A DNA stretch of 13,504 nucleotides from JBGPYM01 sp041493205 (GTDB taxonomy: Bacteria > Bacteroidota > Ignavibacteria > UBA10030 > UBA6906): NCBI GenBank assembly GCA_041493205.1, contig JBGPYM010000064.1, forward strand, positions 1 through 13,504, given 5' to 3'. This document shows, in pieces, positions 6,406 through 13,504 of the stretch. The notes under the pieces were generated by a model. That model did no database searches and was not told where the DNA came from. It worked only from the letters and a program-made list of their open reading frames with translations. Position 1 is the first letter of the stretch. Every line of letters starts with the position of its first letter. The translations under genes were made by a program, and so were the position numbers.

Positions 6406-8270
6406 TGGACAACCAGCACCGGAATCTGGAGGGTATGTCGTACCTCTGAGATCGACGCGCCGAAGAGGATATCCTTCAGCCCGCGGTGACCGTGGCCGCC
6501 CATGACCAGAACATCGATCTTGTGGTCCCGGGCGAGACCGACAAGCGCCAACGGCACGCGACCGAATCCGAGGTCCGTCTGCACCGTGCTCCCTCCCTCC
6601 CGCAGCTGATCAGCAATCTTCTCCAGCCGTTCACGGTCACCCCGCGCCTCATCGTCGTCCGCTTCCTTCCCGAAGATCTGTCCGCTGACACCTTCCACGA
6701 CATGAAACAGGTGGAGTGTGGCGCCATGGTAATGCGCAAGGGTCTGTGCATGTGAGAGAACCTTCCCGTCGAGCGCGCCAAAATCGATTGCCACGCCCAC
6801 CCTGCTGTATTTCTGGGGTGTGAGATCGATGACGGCCGGCGCAGGCGGTGCCGGCTGACGCCGGGCGCGCCAGCGTTTGGGGAGTGAAACATAGATCATC
6901 AGGAGCGCCACCGCGCACACGAACGGGACAACGGTCGTCCAGAGCCAGAGTGCGTTCTCACCCGCGGCTGCAATCCACAGCTGCAGGGTTGTCAGTATCA
7001 GGTTCGCATTCAGCCCGACGATAACCGCTGCAGCAACCCACGCGAGCACTTTCACCCAGCGCCTGTTCACAAATCCCCCCATCAGCCCGGCGTCACTCGT
7101 GAACCTGATCAACGGAATCACCGCAAAGGGGAGCTGAAGACTCAGGATCACCTGGCTCAGGATCAGCAGGTCGTACGACCCCTGATCCCCCTTGATCGCG
7201 ATGACGATCACCGCCGGGATGATGGCGATCAGGCGCGTGATCAGGCGCCGCAGCACCGGGCGGATCCTGAACTGCAGGAACCCTTCCATAACGATCTGGC
7301 CTGCGAGGGTACCGGTGAGCGTCGAACTCTGTCCCGCCGAGATGAGCGCTACGGCAAAGAGTGTGCTTGCCAGCGTCGTCCCCAGGAGCGGGGTCAGAAG
7401 TTCGTGCGCCTGCTGAATCTCGGTCACGATAATGCCATTCCTGAAAAACACCGCCGCGGAAACGATGAGGATCGCGCTGTTCACGAAAAAAGCGGCGTTG
7501 AGCGCGATCGACGTGTCGATCAGGTTGTACTTGCATGCCATCCGCTTACCCGCCTCGGTGGGATCAACTGCACGGGTCTGGACGAGGGCCGAATGCAGGT
7601 ACAGGTTGTGCGGCATGACGGTCGCCCCGAGAATGCCGACGGCCACATAGAGACTCTCGGACGTGAGATGCGGGATAAACCCGTGTGCGACGTCGCGCCA
7701 GACCGGCGTGGCGAGGAAGACTTCGATCGAGAAACAGATACCGATCGTCGTGACGAACATCAGGATGAACGCTTCCATCTTCCGAATGCCGAAGTGCTGG
7801 ATCACCAGAAAGAGGAGCGTATCACCCCCGGTGATGATGACGCCGTACAGCAGCGGCACCTTGAAGAGAAGGTTGAGTCCGATCGCGGTCCCGAGGACCT
7901 CGGCGAGATCGCAGGCCGCGATGGCGATTTCACACAGGACCCAGAGAACATTGCCGACCGGTTTGGGGTAATTCTCCCTGCATGCCTGCGCAAGATCCCG
8001 CCCGGTCACGATCCCCAGCCGCGCCGAAAGCGTCTGCAGGAGGACCGCGATCAGGTTGGACATCAGGAGTACCCAGATCAGCTGGTAGCCGAACCGCGCT
8101 CCGCCCTCAAGGTCGGTGGCCCAGTTGCCGGGATCCATGTATCCCACGCTGATGAGATACGCGGGTCCCGCGAACGCAAAGAGGCGTTTCACGAAGCCCG
8201 CATCGACCGGGATACCGACGGTCCTGTGGACTTCCGAGAGCGATACGTGCGCGTGTGGGTCGTGTGTCAT
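6402..8270 (-). CDS. Nramp/MntH-family divalent metal transporter fused to a universal stress protein domain
   Basis: 622 residues. The first 450 or so are an Nramp proton-coupled Mn2+/Fe2+ importer in the inner membrane. TM1 carries DPGNW with metal ligands Asp46 and Asn49, and TM6 carries GATVMPHNLYLHS with Ala216 and the metal-binding Met219. GQSSTLTGTLAGQIVMEG is also family-typical. After the last membrane segment and a basic, Pro/Ala-rich linker (about 460-480), a cytoplasmic universal stress protein domain spans 490-622. It opens with VGVAIDF and closes with the ATP-loop pattern G591-x2-G594-x9-G604-A605 (usually G-S/T, here Ala). MntH proteins without a tail are about 410-420 residues, so this is a true fusion in one frame. 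The Usp part may sense nucleotide or stress state and gate transport; that is inference. It starts 48 bases after a LolA-like gene and its TAG stop lies in the REP-like repeat. Confidence 0.94.
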   Translation of the reverse strand: MTHDPHAHVSLSEVHRTVGIPVDAGFVKRLFAFAGPAYLISVGYMDPGNWATDLEGGARFGYQLIWVLLMSNLIAVLLQTLSARLGIVTGRDLAQACRENYPKPVGNVLWVLCEIAIAACDLAEVLGTAIGLNLLFKVPLLYGVIITGGDTLLFLVIQHFGIRKMEAFILMFVTTIGICFSIEVFLATPVWRDVAHGFIPHLTSESLYVAVGILGATVMPHNLYLHSALVQTRAVDPTEAGKRMACKYNLIDTSIALNAAFFVNSAILIVSAAVFFRNGIIVTEIQQAHELLTPLLGTTLASTLFAVALISAGQSSTLTGTLAGQIVMEGFLQFRIRPVLRRLITRLIAIIPAVIVIAIKGDQGSYDLLILSQVILSLQLPFAVIPLIRFTSDAGLMGGFVNRRWVKVLAWVAAAVIVGLNANLILTTLQLWIAAAGENALWLWTTVVPFVCAVALLMIYVSLPKRWRARRQPAPPAPAVIDLTPQKYSRVGVAIDFGALDGKVLSHAQTLAHYHGATLHLFHVVEGVSGQIFGKEADDDEARGDRERLEKIADQLREGGSTVQTDLGFGRVPLALVGLARDHKIDVLVMGGHGHRGLKDILFGASISEVRHTLQIPVLVVQ

Positions 8271-8318
8271 GTAATTGTTGTCAGGGAAGCGCTCTCTCCG
8301 CTGCTTCCGGGCCCGGCA

Positions 8319-9044
8319 TCACTCAGGGCTTTTGCCCTGTTCTTCCTTGAACAGGTCATCGCTCAGTCCCGTGTTGACCTTGTAACCGGAGTAATGGACG
8401 GTCACGGTGCCGGACCGGGGCCGCTGTTGCGGGCGGGCGGGCATGGCTTGTTCCATCGGGGTTGGTTCGGACGAGTCGGCGGGTGCGCTCGAAAACGACG
8501 CGACCAGCTCCCCGGGGAGCCAGTACCCTTCCACCTGTGTGTAGCGGAACGTTGCGCTCATCACCCTGTCGTTGACCTGGGGGGTGACCAGCCGTTCGAC
8601 CGTCCATCGTTCAGGATGAACGTACAGAACAACCGATCGCATCCGCGTGCGTTCGGATTTCGCAACCATCGTCAGCCTGTACACGGGGGTGCCCTCTATG
8701 CTGTCGCGATCGACGCGCCCCGTATCGTACCGCGCACGCAACCTGCCGATGTTCAGCGCGAGCCCCTCACGGGGGAGCATGGCGAATCCCCGGGCGTCGA
8801 AATGAACCTTGTCCGGCTGTTTGAAATACATACGGACGTTCATGGGGGGTACATTCATGCGGTCAATATCAACGATGATGTTCAGATCCACCGCATAGTC
8901 GTGCAATGCGGTCAGGCGGGCTTCGGCGTTGCGGAGAATGGTCTCCCCGCTCGGATCGCCGGGTGCTCCCGCGAGGCAGCTCACGGCAACACACAACGCG
9001 GCGGCGCTGACGTACCAGCGCCTCGGTGCGCCCGCCCGGATCAT
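8319..9044 (-). CDS. LolA-like outer-membrane lipoprotein-sorting family protein
   Basis: 241 residues. The N-terminus has Arg8-Arg9, a hydrophobic stretch YVSAAALCVAVSC and a possible lipobox ending at Cys23 (AVSC, not a strong match), so it is exported and perhaps lipidated. The mature part fits the LolA/LppX-type half-barrel fold: an early amphipathic helix (ILRNAEARLTALHDYAVDL), then alternating strands including MYFKQPDKVHFDA and, later, ATFRYTQVEGYWLPGELVAS. That is a common pattern in periplasmic lipid- or lipoprotein-carrier relatives. A Pro/Ser/Glu/Gln/Arg-rich insert (about 178-202) interrupts the C-terminal strands. Its start overlaps the stop of the MFS gene by 4 bp (ATGA), so it is translated with that transporter. 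The cargo is unknown. Confidence 0.72.
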   Translation of the reverse strand: MIRAGAPRRWYVSAAALCVAVSCLAGAPGDPSGETILRNAEARLTALHDYAVDLNIIVDIDRMNVPPMNVRMYFKQPDKVHFDARGFAMLPREGLALNIGRLRARYDTGRVDRDSIEGTPVYRLTMVAKSERTRMRSVVLYVHPERWTVERLVTPQVNDRVMSATFRYTQVEGYWLPGELVASFSSAPADSSEPTPMEQAMPARPQQRPRSGTVTVHYSGYKVNTGLSDDLFKEEQGKSPE

Positions 9045-10330
9045 GCGCCCCCGGCTGTTCTGACTGCCGTCTTCGGGAGGAGGAACATGTTATAGGCGAA
9101 CATCAGGAGCGTCGCCAGCACGCCGATGCCGATGAGCGCGAACCATACGTACTCCGGTTTGCCGAGCGCTTTGGAGGTCTGATAGAGCCAGCCGCCGATG
9201 GGATCCCCGACGAAGCGGGCAATGGCGATCGGCAGAAACGCGTAGCCCTGGAACAACCCCTGCTGACCGGGAGGAGCGATTTCCGAAATGTATTCATAGT
9301 AGCGCGGCGCCTGCACCATCTCGCCAACGGCAAACGCGATGATCCCCGCGACGATGGTCGGGACGCTCGGGTGGAGTCCGATGATGATCCAGATGAGCGA
9401 AGAGAGGGCGAACCCTGCCAGGATCGCTTTGTGCGTCGGAATGTGCTTCGTCAGGCGGTTGATTGGAATCTGGAACAGGATGATCGCGCCGGCTCCTGCC
9501 CACGACTGGTAAATCTCGTACGGGGCATCCTTGCTGATGTAGTCCGTGATATAATACGGGACGATGATGAACTCCTGCCAGAAAATAATCCAGTAGAGCG
9601 AATAGATCAGCAGGAATATCATGAACCGGAAGTTCGCGAGGACGACAAACAGGTTTGCGATTTTGCGCCCGAGCGATTCGACCTTCTCCGTCCGCGGGCT
9701 TCTCACATCCTTGTACAGAAAGATATTGACGAAGAGCATCGCGATGCAGCTCAACGACGAGACGAGGTAGACGAATTCGTTGCCGAAGCTGTCGCGCACG
9801 AAGTACGCGATGGTCGGTCCGATCATCGCCCCCGCATTCACGAGCCAGTAATATACCGCGAAGCCGAGGGATTTCGACTCTTCTGTGGTCGTCACAGCCA
9901 CCGTCCCCAGGACGGACGGCTTGATGAATGAGCCCCCGAATGCCGTCAGGAGCAAAAAAGCGAGCAGCAGCCCGTAGGGCGCATGCCCCCCGTACACGCC
10001 GGCAAATGCGCTCATGCCGAGCGATCCGATCAGGAAGTAGCCAAGCGCGAGGATCGTAAATGCGATATTAAACGCGCGCCGGAATCCCCACTTATCCGCA
10101 AGCGTGCCCGCGAGGATCGGGAGCAGATAAATGATACCGCCGAAGATCCCGGAGAGCGTCCCGGCTTCCGACTCCGAGAATCCGAGCTTGTTCCGCAGAT
10201 AGATCATGAAGACGATCTGCTGGGCGTAGTATGCAAGCCGCTCAAACAGCTCCATACTGTTGGCCACCCAGAAGCTCGGATGGAATCCTTCGCGGAACGC
10301 GGTGAAGCGGGAGGAGAGAGTGCCGGGCAT
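9041..10330 (-). CDS. MFS transporter, POT/peptide-transporter-like
   Basis: 429 residues with about 12 membrane segments, a major facilitator. Just before TM1 it has E27-L-F-E30-R31-L-A-Y34-Y35, close to the ExxERFxYY signature of proton-coupled oligopeptide transporters. MFS motif A follows TM2 (GTLADKWGFRR, about 75-85). The charged TM1 triad fits proton coupling. Other POT motifs are not clear, and the length is shorter than classical POT proteins (about 450-500), so it may be a divergent POT relative with another substrate. The gene 41 bases upstream in the same direction encodes an M24 Xaa-Pro-type peptidase, which supports peptide uptake. The downstream gene overlaps it by 4 bp. There is no clear Shine-Dalgarno before its ATG. 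Confidence 0.83.
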   Translation of the reverse strand: MPGTLSSRFTAFREGFHPSFWVANSMELFERLAYYAQQIVFMIYLRNKLGFSESEAGTLSGIFGGIIYLLPILAGTLADKWGFRRAFNIAFTILALGYFLIGSLGMSAFAGVYGGHAPYGLLLAFLLLTAFGGSFIKPSVLGTVAVTTTEESKSLGFAVYYWLVNAGAMIGPTIAYFVRDSFGNEFVYLVSSLSCIAMLFVNIFLYKDVRSPRTEKVESLGRKIANLFVVLANFRFMIFLLIYSLYWIIFWQEFIIVPYYITDYISKDAPYEIYQSWAGAGAIILFQIPINRLTKHIPTHKAILAGFALSSLIWIIIGLHPSVPTIVAGIIAFAVGEMVQAPRYYEYISEIAPPGQQGLFQGYAFLPIAIARFVGDPIGGWLYQTSKALGKPEYVWFALIGIGVLATLLMFAYNMFLLPKTAVRTAGGA

Positions 10331-10371
10331 CGTTCGTACCGGATCGTGAATGATCGTGTGCGAGGGTCTCG

Positions 10372-11547
10372 TTACAGCTTGACCAGCTCCTGCTGGACTT
10401 CGCCCGTCACTTCGGGAACGCCGTCATTGCGGATGAACATGTTGATTTCCGTCCGCACAGCCATCTCCCCTTCCAGGTAGATCCCCGGCTCAATGGAGAA
10501 ACAGCATCCCGGCAGCAGCGCACGCTCGTCCTTCGTTTCCAGGTTGTCGATATTCACGCCGTTCCCGTGCGTCTCTTCCGTGATGGAGTGCCCCGTCCGG
10601 TGGAGGAAGTACTTCCCGTAGCCCGCCTTCTTGACGACATTTCTGCAGGCGTCGTCCACCTGCCAGCCGTAGCATGTTTTTCCCCGCGCGAAGGAGTCCT
10701 GCACAAAACGGATCGCCGCATCCCGGCCCCCTTTCACGGCGTTGAAGATCTCCACGTACTTCTTGGGGGGTGTGTCCCCGATGTACCCGACCCAGGTGAT
10801 ATCGTAGTAGATTCCCTCGGGCACGTTCTTCTTCGCCCACATGTCGATCAATACGGTGTCGCCGCGCTTGAAGGGACGCGCGGTCTCCTTGGTGCAGTCG
10901 AAGTGCGGGTCGGCGGGATGGTCGTTCACGCCCACCATCGGCGGGTCATACGTCGTCAGCCCTTCCTCGGTGAAGCGCCGCATGATGAACTGCTGCACGT
11001 CGTATTCGGTCGCTCCGGTGTTGTTCCGGATCGCCTGGCGAATCTGGTCAAATGCCTCCGCGCGAATCCGGTCCATGCGCTGGGCCGCTTCCTTGTGCGT
11101 TGCATACCCCGCTTCGGAAATGCGGGAAACAAACATCTGCACGAGGTCCGCCGACGACACGATCTTGTACCCGAAACTCTTCAACAGTTCGATGGTCCCC
11201 CCGTCCACCATCGAGACATACGGCACATTGTTCCGGGGGGAGTACTGCATGGCGATGGTTTTCTTCGTCCCGAGCAGTTTCTTCAGCGAGGCGTGAAGCT
11301 CCCCCCAGGAGAGGTAGATCATCTTTTTGCCCGGGAGGGTGTCGAGGGGCATTTTTTCCACCGCCGAGACGAGTTTCCGGGGTTCTCCTTTCGCAGGGAT
11401 ATAATAATACCAGCGCCTGCTGAGCTTCTTTTCGAAATTGAGCCCGAGCGCGCGGTAGGCGAGATAATCACGGTTGCGGAAGTCGCACAGGAGCCAGCCG
11501 TCGATTTTTTTTTCGCGCAGTGCTTTCTGAATTCCCTGGAGGTCCAT
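10372..11547 (-). CDS. M24 family metallopeptidase (Xaa-Pro aminopeptidase/dipeptidase type)
   Basis: 391-residue cytosolic enzyme that probably removes the residue before proline from peptides. An N-terminal creatinase-like domain (about 1-145, LREKKIDGWLLCDFRNRDYLAY) precedes the pita-bread catalytic domain. All five metal ligands are visible: Asp235 (VLIDMWAKK), Asp249 (YYDITW), His320 (RTGHSITEE), Glu353 (SIEPGIY) and Glu367 (RTEINMF). In many relatives the His motif is GHGxG followed by xHE; here it is GHSITEETHGNG, so this is a distinct subfamily. No signal peptide is seen. The ATG at 11547 is preceded 6 bases away by AGGGA (TCCCT at 11554-11558 on the plus strand), a decent ribosome site. 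It lies just upstream of the POT-like transporter gene. Confidence 0.93.
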   Translation of the reverse strand: MDLQGIQKALREKKIDGWLLCDFRNRDYLAYRALGLNFEKKLSRRWYYYIPAKGEPRKLVSAVEKMPLDTLPGKKMIYLSWGELHASLKKLLGTKKTIAMQYSPRNNVPYVSMVDGGTIELLKSFGYKIVSSADLVQMFVSRISEAGYATHKEAAQRMDRIRAEAFDQIRQAIRNNTGATEYDVQQFIMRRFTEEGLTTYDPPMVGVNDHPADPHFDCTKETARPFKRGDTVLIDMWAKKNVPEGIYYDITWVGYIGDTPPKKYVEIFNAVKGGRDAAIRFVQDSFARGKTCYGWQVDDACRNVVKKAGYGKYFLHRTGHSITEETHGNGVNIDNLETKDERALLPGCCFSIEPGIYLEGEMAVRTEINMFIRNDGVPEVTGEVQQELVKL

Positions 11548-11589
11548 GAGTATTCCCTGATTGTACGTGTGGGGTGATTGCCACTGTCC

Positions 11590-11612
11590 GGAGGGGCGGC
11601 ACGCCGTGCCGC
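11590..11612. repeat. Palindrome between permease and M24 genes (possible terminator or REP-like)
   Basis: GCGGCAC (11596-11602) and GTGCCGC (11606-11612) form a perfect 7-bp stem with a 3-base loop, 4 bases beyond the permease stop. On the plus strand it is preceded by GGAGGG, reminiscent of the G-rich heads of REP elements. Neither strand has a clear U-run, so intrinsic termination is doubtful. It may mark the boundary between the ABC operon and the downstream M24 gene. This palindrome shares no obvious stem sequence with the one at 6347-6405. Confidence 0.45.
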
Positions 11613-11616
11613 AACG

Positions 11617-12453
11617 TCAGCTGAGGACGTCCTTCGTGACAAAAATATACCAAGTTGCCCCGTACAAAGCAACGCTGTAGAGGCCGAGGTATGCGGCATG
11701 GAGCGCCACGTCAGCCCACGCAACCGGTTGTTCCATCACGTTCTGCCAGACATTGATATACGTGGTGAACAGATACGGGCGCATGGCGGTGAAGAGCGCC
11801 ACGGGGGTGTTGGAAATGATCAGGAAGACGATAATGACGGCCATGGTCCCGATGATCGGACCGATGGCGTTCTCCACCAGGGAGGAGAGGAGGAACGCAA
11901 GCGAGGCGACACACCACATCCCCCAGACCGCAAGGCCAAACGCCGCGGCGAGCCGCCATGGGACATCCGCTTCGGGGATGAGTGTGAGGGTTCTCCCGGG
12001 GACCAGCAGGTCGCCGGTGCCGAAGAGCGCAATGCCGAGCCCGATGCTGAGGACCCCCAGAAACACGACCAGGGTGCCTGTGTACGTCAGGGTCGTGATG
12101 TACTTTGCGGCCAAAATCCGTGTCCGGGATGGAGGACGGATGAGGAGCACCCGGAACGTCCCGCCCGTCGCCTCGCCCGCAAGCTGGTCTCCTGCGACCA
12201 GGCTGATCAGGAACGGGATGTGGATCCAGAGACTGTTCATGATGAAGTACGTCACGAAGTACGCGTTGAACAGGTTTCCCACCATGAAGAAATCCTGCGT
12301 CAGCCCACGCGTCATGTTCCGCACGAGTGATCCGCCTTCGAGCTTCAGTCCGATTTCCACGAGCGGCGCAACGATGCCGACGGCGATAAAGCCGATATAC
12401 GTCCGCCATTTCGCAAACGTCTTGAGCAACTCGTTGGCAATGAGCGCCCTCAT
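11617..12453 (-). CDS. ABC-2 type transporter permease
   Basis: 278 residues. An N-terminal amphipathic start (MRALIANELLKTFAKWRTYIGF) leads into the first membrane span, followed by about five more hydrophobic segments, the topology of ABC-2 family exporters. It is one of two membrane subunits in a homodimer that works with the upstream ATPase. The segment GEATGGTFRVLLIRPPSRTRILAAKYITT is the coupling-helix region typical of Nat/Bcr-type permeases. Its ATG overlaps the ATPase stop in ATGA at 12450-12453, so the two are made together. The substrate cannot be inferred; relatives export drugs, antimicrobial peptides, sodium ions or unknown lipids. Confidence 0.88.
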   Translation of the reverse strand: MRALIANELLKTFAKWRTYIGFIAVGIVAPLVEIGLKLEGGSLVRNMTRGLTQDFFMVGNLFNAYFVTYFIMNSLWIHIPFLISLVAGDQLAGEATGGTFRVLLIRPPSRTRILAAKYITTLTYTGTLVVFLGVLSIGLGIALFGTGDLLVPGRTLTLIPEADVPWRLAAAFGLAVWGMWCVASLAFLLSSLVENAIGPIIGTMAVIIVFLIISNTPVALFTAMRPYLFTTYINVWQNVMEQPVAWADVALHAAYLGLYSVALYGATWYIFVTKDVLS

Positions 12454-13373
12454 CGGATTTCCGACGCTCCTTCCGTGATGGTCAGGAAATAGTCCTCCAG
12501 GGATCGCTGCGGGATCAGCGCATGCACTTCTATTCCTTCGTGGACGAGCGCCGCGTTGAGTGCGGGAATTTTTCCGGCAGGAATGTTCGCACGGATTTCG
12601 TCGCCGACTGTCCGCGGGTTGACGACATACGGCTGGGTGCGGACAACCGCGAGAGCCCGTTCCAGCGGCGAAGCGGCAATGCGGACGTCGCCGGCCCCGT
12701 CGGCAAGCAGGTCGCGCACGTTTCCCTGAACAACGAGCGATCCGCCGTTGATAATGGCCATGGTGGTTGCCAGCTGTTCAATTTCAGCGAGGAGATGGGA
12801 GGAGAGGAAGATCGTCATCCGCTGCTCGGCGGCGAGCCGGATGATCAGGTCACGCACCTCTTTGATGCCCTGCGGGTCGAGGCCGGTCGTCGGCTCATCG
12901 AGGATGACGAACTCCGGCCACCCGAGCAGGGCGCCCGCCAGTCCCAGCCGCTGCTTCATGCCGTGGGAAAACGACTTTACCCTGTCGCCGGCACGTGCAG
13001 TAAGCCCGACGGTGTCGAGTGCTTCGTCGATTGCGCGGGAGGGGAGTCCTCCGCGGAGGTCGGCGATGATCTGCAGGTTGCGCCGCGCGGAGAGGTAAAG
13101 ATAGAAATCGGCCCGCTCGACGAGGCCTCCCACGCGGGCCAGGACCTCCGCCCGCCGTTTGTGCAGCGGCACGCCGAAAAGCTCCACATCCCCCGTGCTG
13201 GGCCGCACGAGCGAAAGGAGCATGCGAATTGTCGTGCTTTTGCCCGCGCCGTTCGGGCCCAGGAACCCGAAGACCTCGCCGCGATGCACCGTCAGGTCAA
13301 GATCGCGTACGGTCCAGCGGTTTCCGTACCGTTTGCCCAGGTGTGATGTCCGGAGAATGATCTCTTCAGTCAT
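12450..13373 (-). CDS. ABC transporter ATP-binding protein
   Basis: 307-residue cytoplasmic ATPase for the adjacent ABC-2 permease. Seen: Walker A GPNGAGKST (39-47), a Glu in the usual Q-loop position (VGGLVERADFYLYLSARRNL), which is common in bacitracin/Nat-type exporters, ABC signature SHGMKQRL (136-143), Walker B VILDEPTTGLDP (156-167) and the switch His193 (SSHLL). A C-terminal extension of about 85 residues (about 220-307) is a substrate-independent accessory domain seen in this subgroup. It is the first gene of the minus-strand block. No good Shine-Dalgarno precedes the ATG at 13373; a GGAG lies about 18 bases upstream, too far to be ideal. Confidence 0.95.
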   Translation of the reverse strand: MTEEIILRTSHLGKRYGNRWTVRDLDLTVHRGEVFGFLGPNGAGKSTTIRMLLSLVRPSTGDVELFGVPLHKRRAEVLARVGGLVERADFYLYLSARRNLQIIADLRGGLPSRAIDEALDTVGLTARAGDRVKSFSHGMKQRLGLAGALLGWPEFVILDEPTTGLDPQGIKEVRDLIIRLAAEQRMTIFLSSHLLAEIEQLATTMAIINGGSLVVQGNVRDLLADGAGDVRIAASPLERALAVVRTQPYVVNPRTVGDEIRANIPAGKIPALNAALVHEGIEVHALIPQRSLEDYFLTITEGASEIR

Positions 13374-13445
13374 GCGGTAAGGGTCGTTCGTCTCCAGGTC
13401 TGTAACTTGACTCTCCCACCCTTTTTACCTACTTTCCTTCTGCTC
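13374..13445. promoter_or_regulatory. Divergent intergenic region
   Basis: These 72 bases separate the ABC operon from a probable plus-strand gene, so they should hold promoters for both. On the plus strand TTGACT (13407-13412) is followed after 17 bases by TACTTT (13430-13435). The first box matches a sigma70-type -35 well and the second is poor, at three of six positions. On the minus strand I see no convincing promoter. No operator-like repeat is evident. Confidence 0.22.
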
Positions 13446-13504
13446 ATGCCCACACCTCCCCGGAAAAAGAAGGCTTCACTTCCAGCCCGGCGAAAACCGC
13501 AGAA
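13446..13504 (+). CDS. N-terminal start of a plus-strand gene (partial)
   Basis: An ATG at 13446 opens a frame that stays open to the window edge, encoding MPTPPRKKKASLPARRKPQ. The Lys/Arg/Pro-rich start resembles the cytoplasmic tails that precede the membrane anchor of class A penicillin-binding proteins and some FtsK-like proteins, but 19 residues cannot identify it. No Shine-Dalgarno is visible and codon third positions are less GC-rich than in the other genes, so the start could lie elsewhere. Confidence 0.33.
   Translation, partial: MPTPPRKKKASLPARRKPQ

Noticed and set aside
8285..8308. GGAAGC/GCTTCC inverted repeat between the LolA-like and Nramp genes
   Set aside because: Only a 6-bp stem with a 12-base loop and no U-run; too weak to call a terminator or metal-responsive element.
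7404..9095. A 563-codon open frame on the plus strand, opposite the Nramp-Usp and LolA-like genes
   Set aside because: It runs antisense to two well-supported genes, and its translation is rich in Arg, His, Asp and Gly with no domain or membrane pattern. Long antisense frames are expected in GC-rich coding DNA.
9026..9931. A 301-codon open frame on the plus strand, opposite the MFS transporter gene
   Set aside because: Its translation is highly charged (Arg, Asp, Glu), as expected from the reverse complement of a membrane protein, with no family resemblance.
10345..10361. GATCGTG direct repeat in the gap between the MFS and M24 genes
   Set aside because: Two 7-base copies 3 bases apart can arise by chance; there is no symmetry or placement suggesting an operator.
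10567..11577. A 336-codon open frame on the plus strand, opposite the M24 peptidase gene
   Set aside because: It mirrors a gene with all five metal ligands intact; its translation has no recognisable motif and biased composition.
12522..13346. A 274-codon open frame on the plus strand, opposite the ABC ATPase gene
   Set aside because: It is antisense to a gene with complete Walker A, signature and Walker B motifs; no domain is recognisable.
1..13504. CRISPR arrays, tRNA or rRNA genes, phage or toxin-antitoxin modules
   Set aside because: No regularly spaced repeats, no tRNA-like cloverleaf and no such proteins were seen on reading the window; intergenic space is too short for an array.

Overview
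The window is a dense, GC-rich (about 60%) bacterial chromosome segment with no gap over 130 bases. Twelve complete, recognisable genes sit in two blocks that converge at about position 6,375. I see no tRNA, rRNA, CRISPR array, phage gene or transposase. The taxon cannot be fixed from sequence alone. Weak or absent Shine-Dalgarno sequences at several starts, a Bacteroidota-like promoter candidate before thyA, the LolA-like envelope protein and the Nramp-USP fusion would fit a GC-rich member of the Bacteroidota/Ignavibacteriota (FCB) group. This is inference.

Plus-strand block (129-6350). thyA and folA overlap by 4 bp and form the dTMP/tetrahydrofolate cycle. After an 88-base gap comes a tightly overlapping set: a MutT-type NUDIX hydrolase, a short MutY-like adenine glycosylase and an Ogg2-type 8-oxoguanine glycosylase/lyase. 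Together these cover the three steps of the GO (8-oxoguanine) defence: pool cleaning, removal of A opposite 8-oxoG, and removal of 8-oxoG. The pairing with thymidylate synthesis makes this a nucleotide supply and quality-control cluster. It continues with a saccharopine/lysine-6-dehydrogenase-family enzyme, an unrecognised 48-codon ORF and a secreted N-acetylmuramoyl-L-alanine amidase. These three look like operon passengers without an obvious shared pathway.

Junction (6347-6405). Two inverted palindromes with GTAG at each outer end form a REP/BIME-like doublet. Its GTAG ends contain the TAG stop codons of both converging genes.

Minus-strand block (13373 down to 6402). In transcription order: an ABC-2 type exporter (ATPase and permease, 4-bp overlap), an M24 Xaa-Pro-type aminopeptidase, a POT-like MFS transporter, a LolA-like periplasmic or lipoprotein gene and an Nramp metal transporter fused to a C-terminal universal stress protein domain. 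The transporter-peptidase pair suggests uptake and cleavage of proline-containing peptides.

Both window edges cut into probable genes: the last 12 codons of an upstream plus-strand gene, and the first 19 codons of a plus-strand gene divergent from the ABC operon. I found no clearly undescribed system. The best leads are the compact GO-repair/dTMP cluster with its atypical MutY, the stop-codon-supplying REP doublet and the Nramp-USP fusion.
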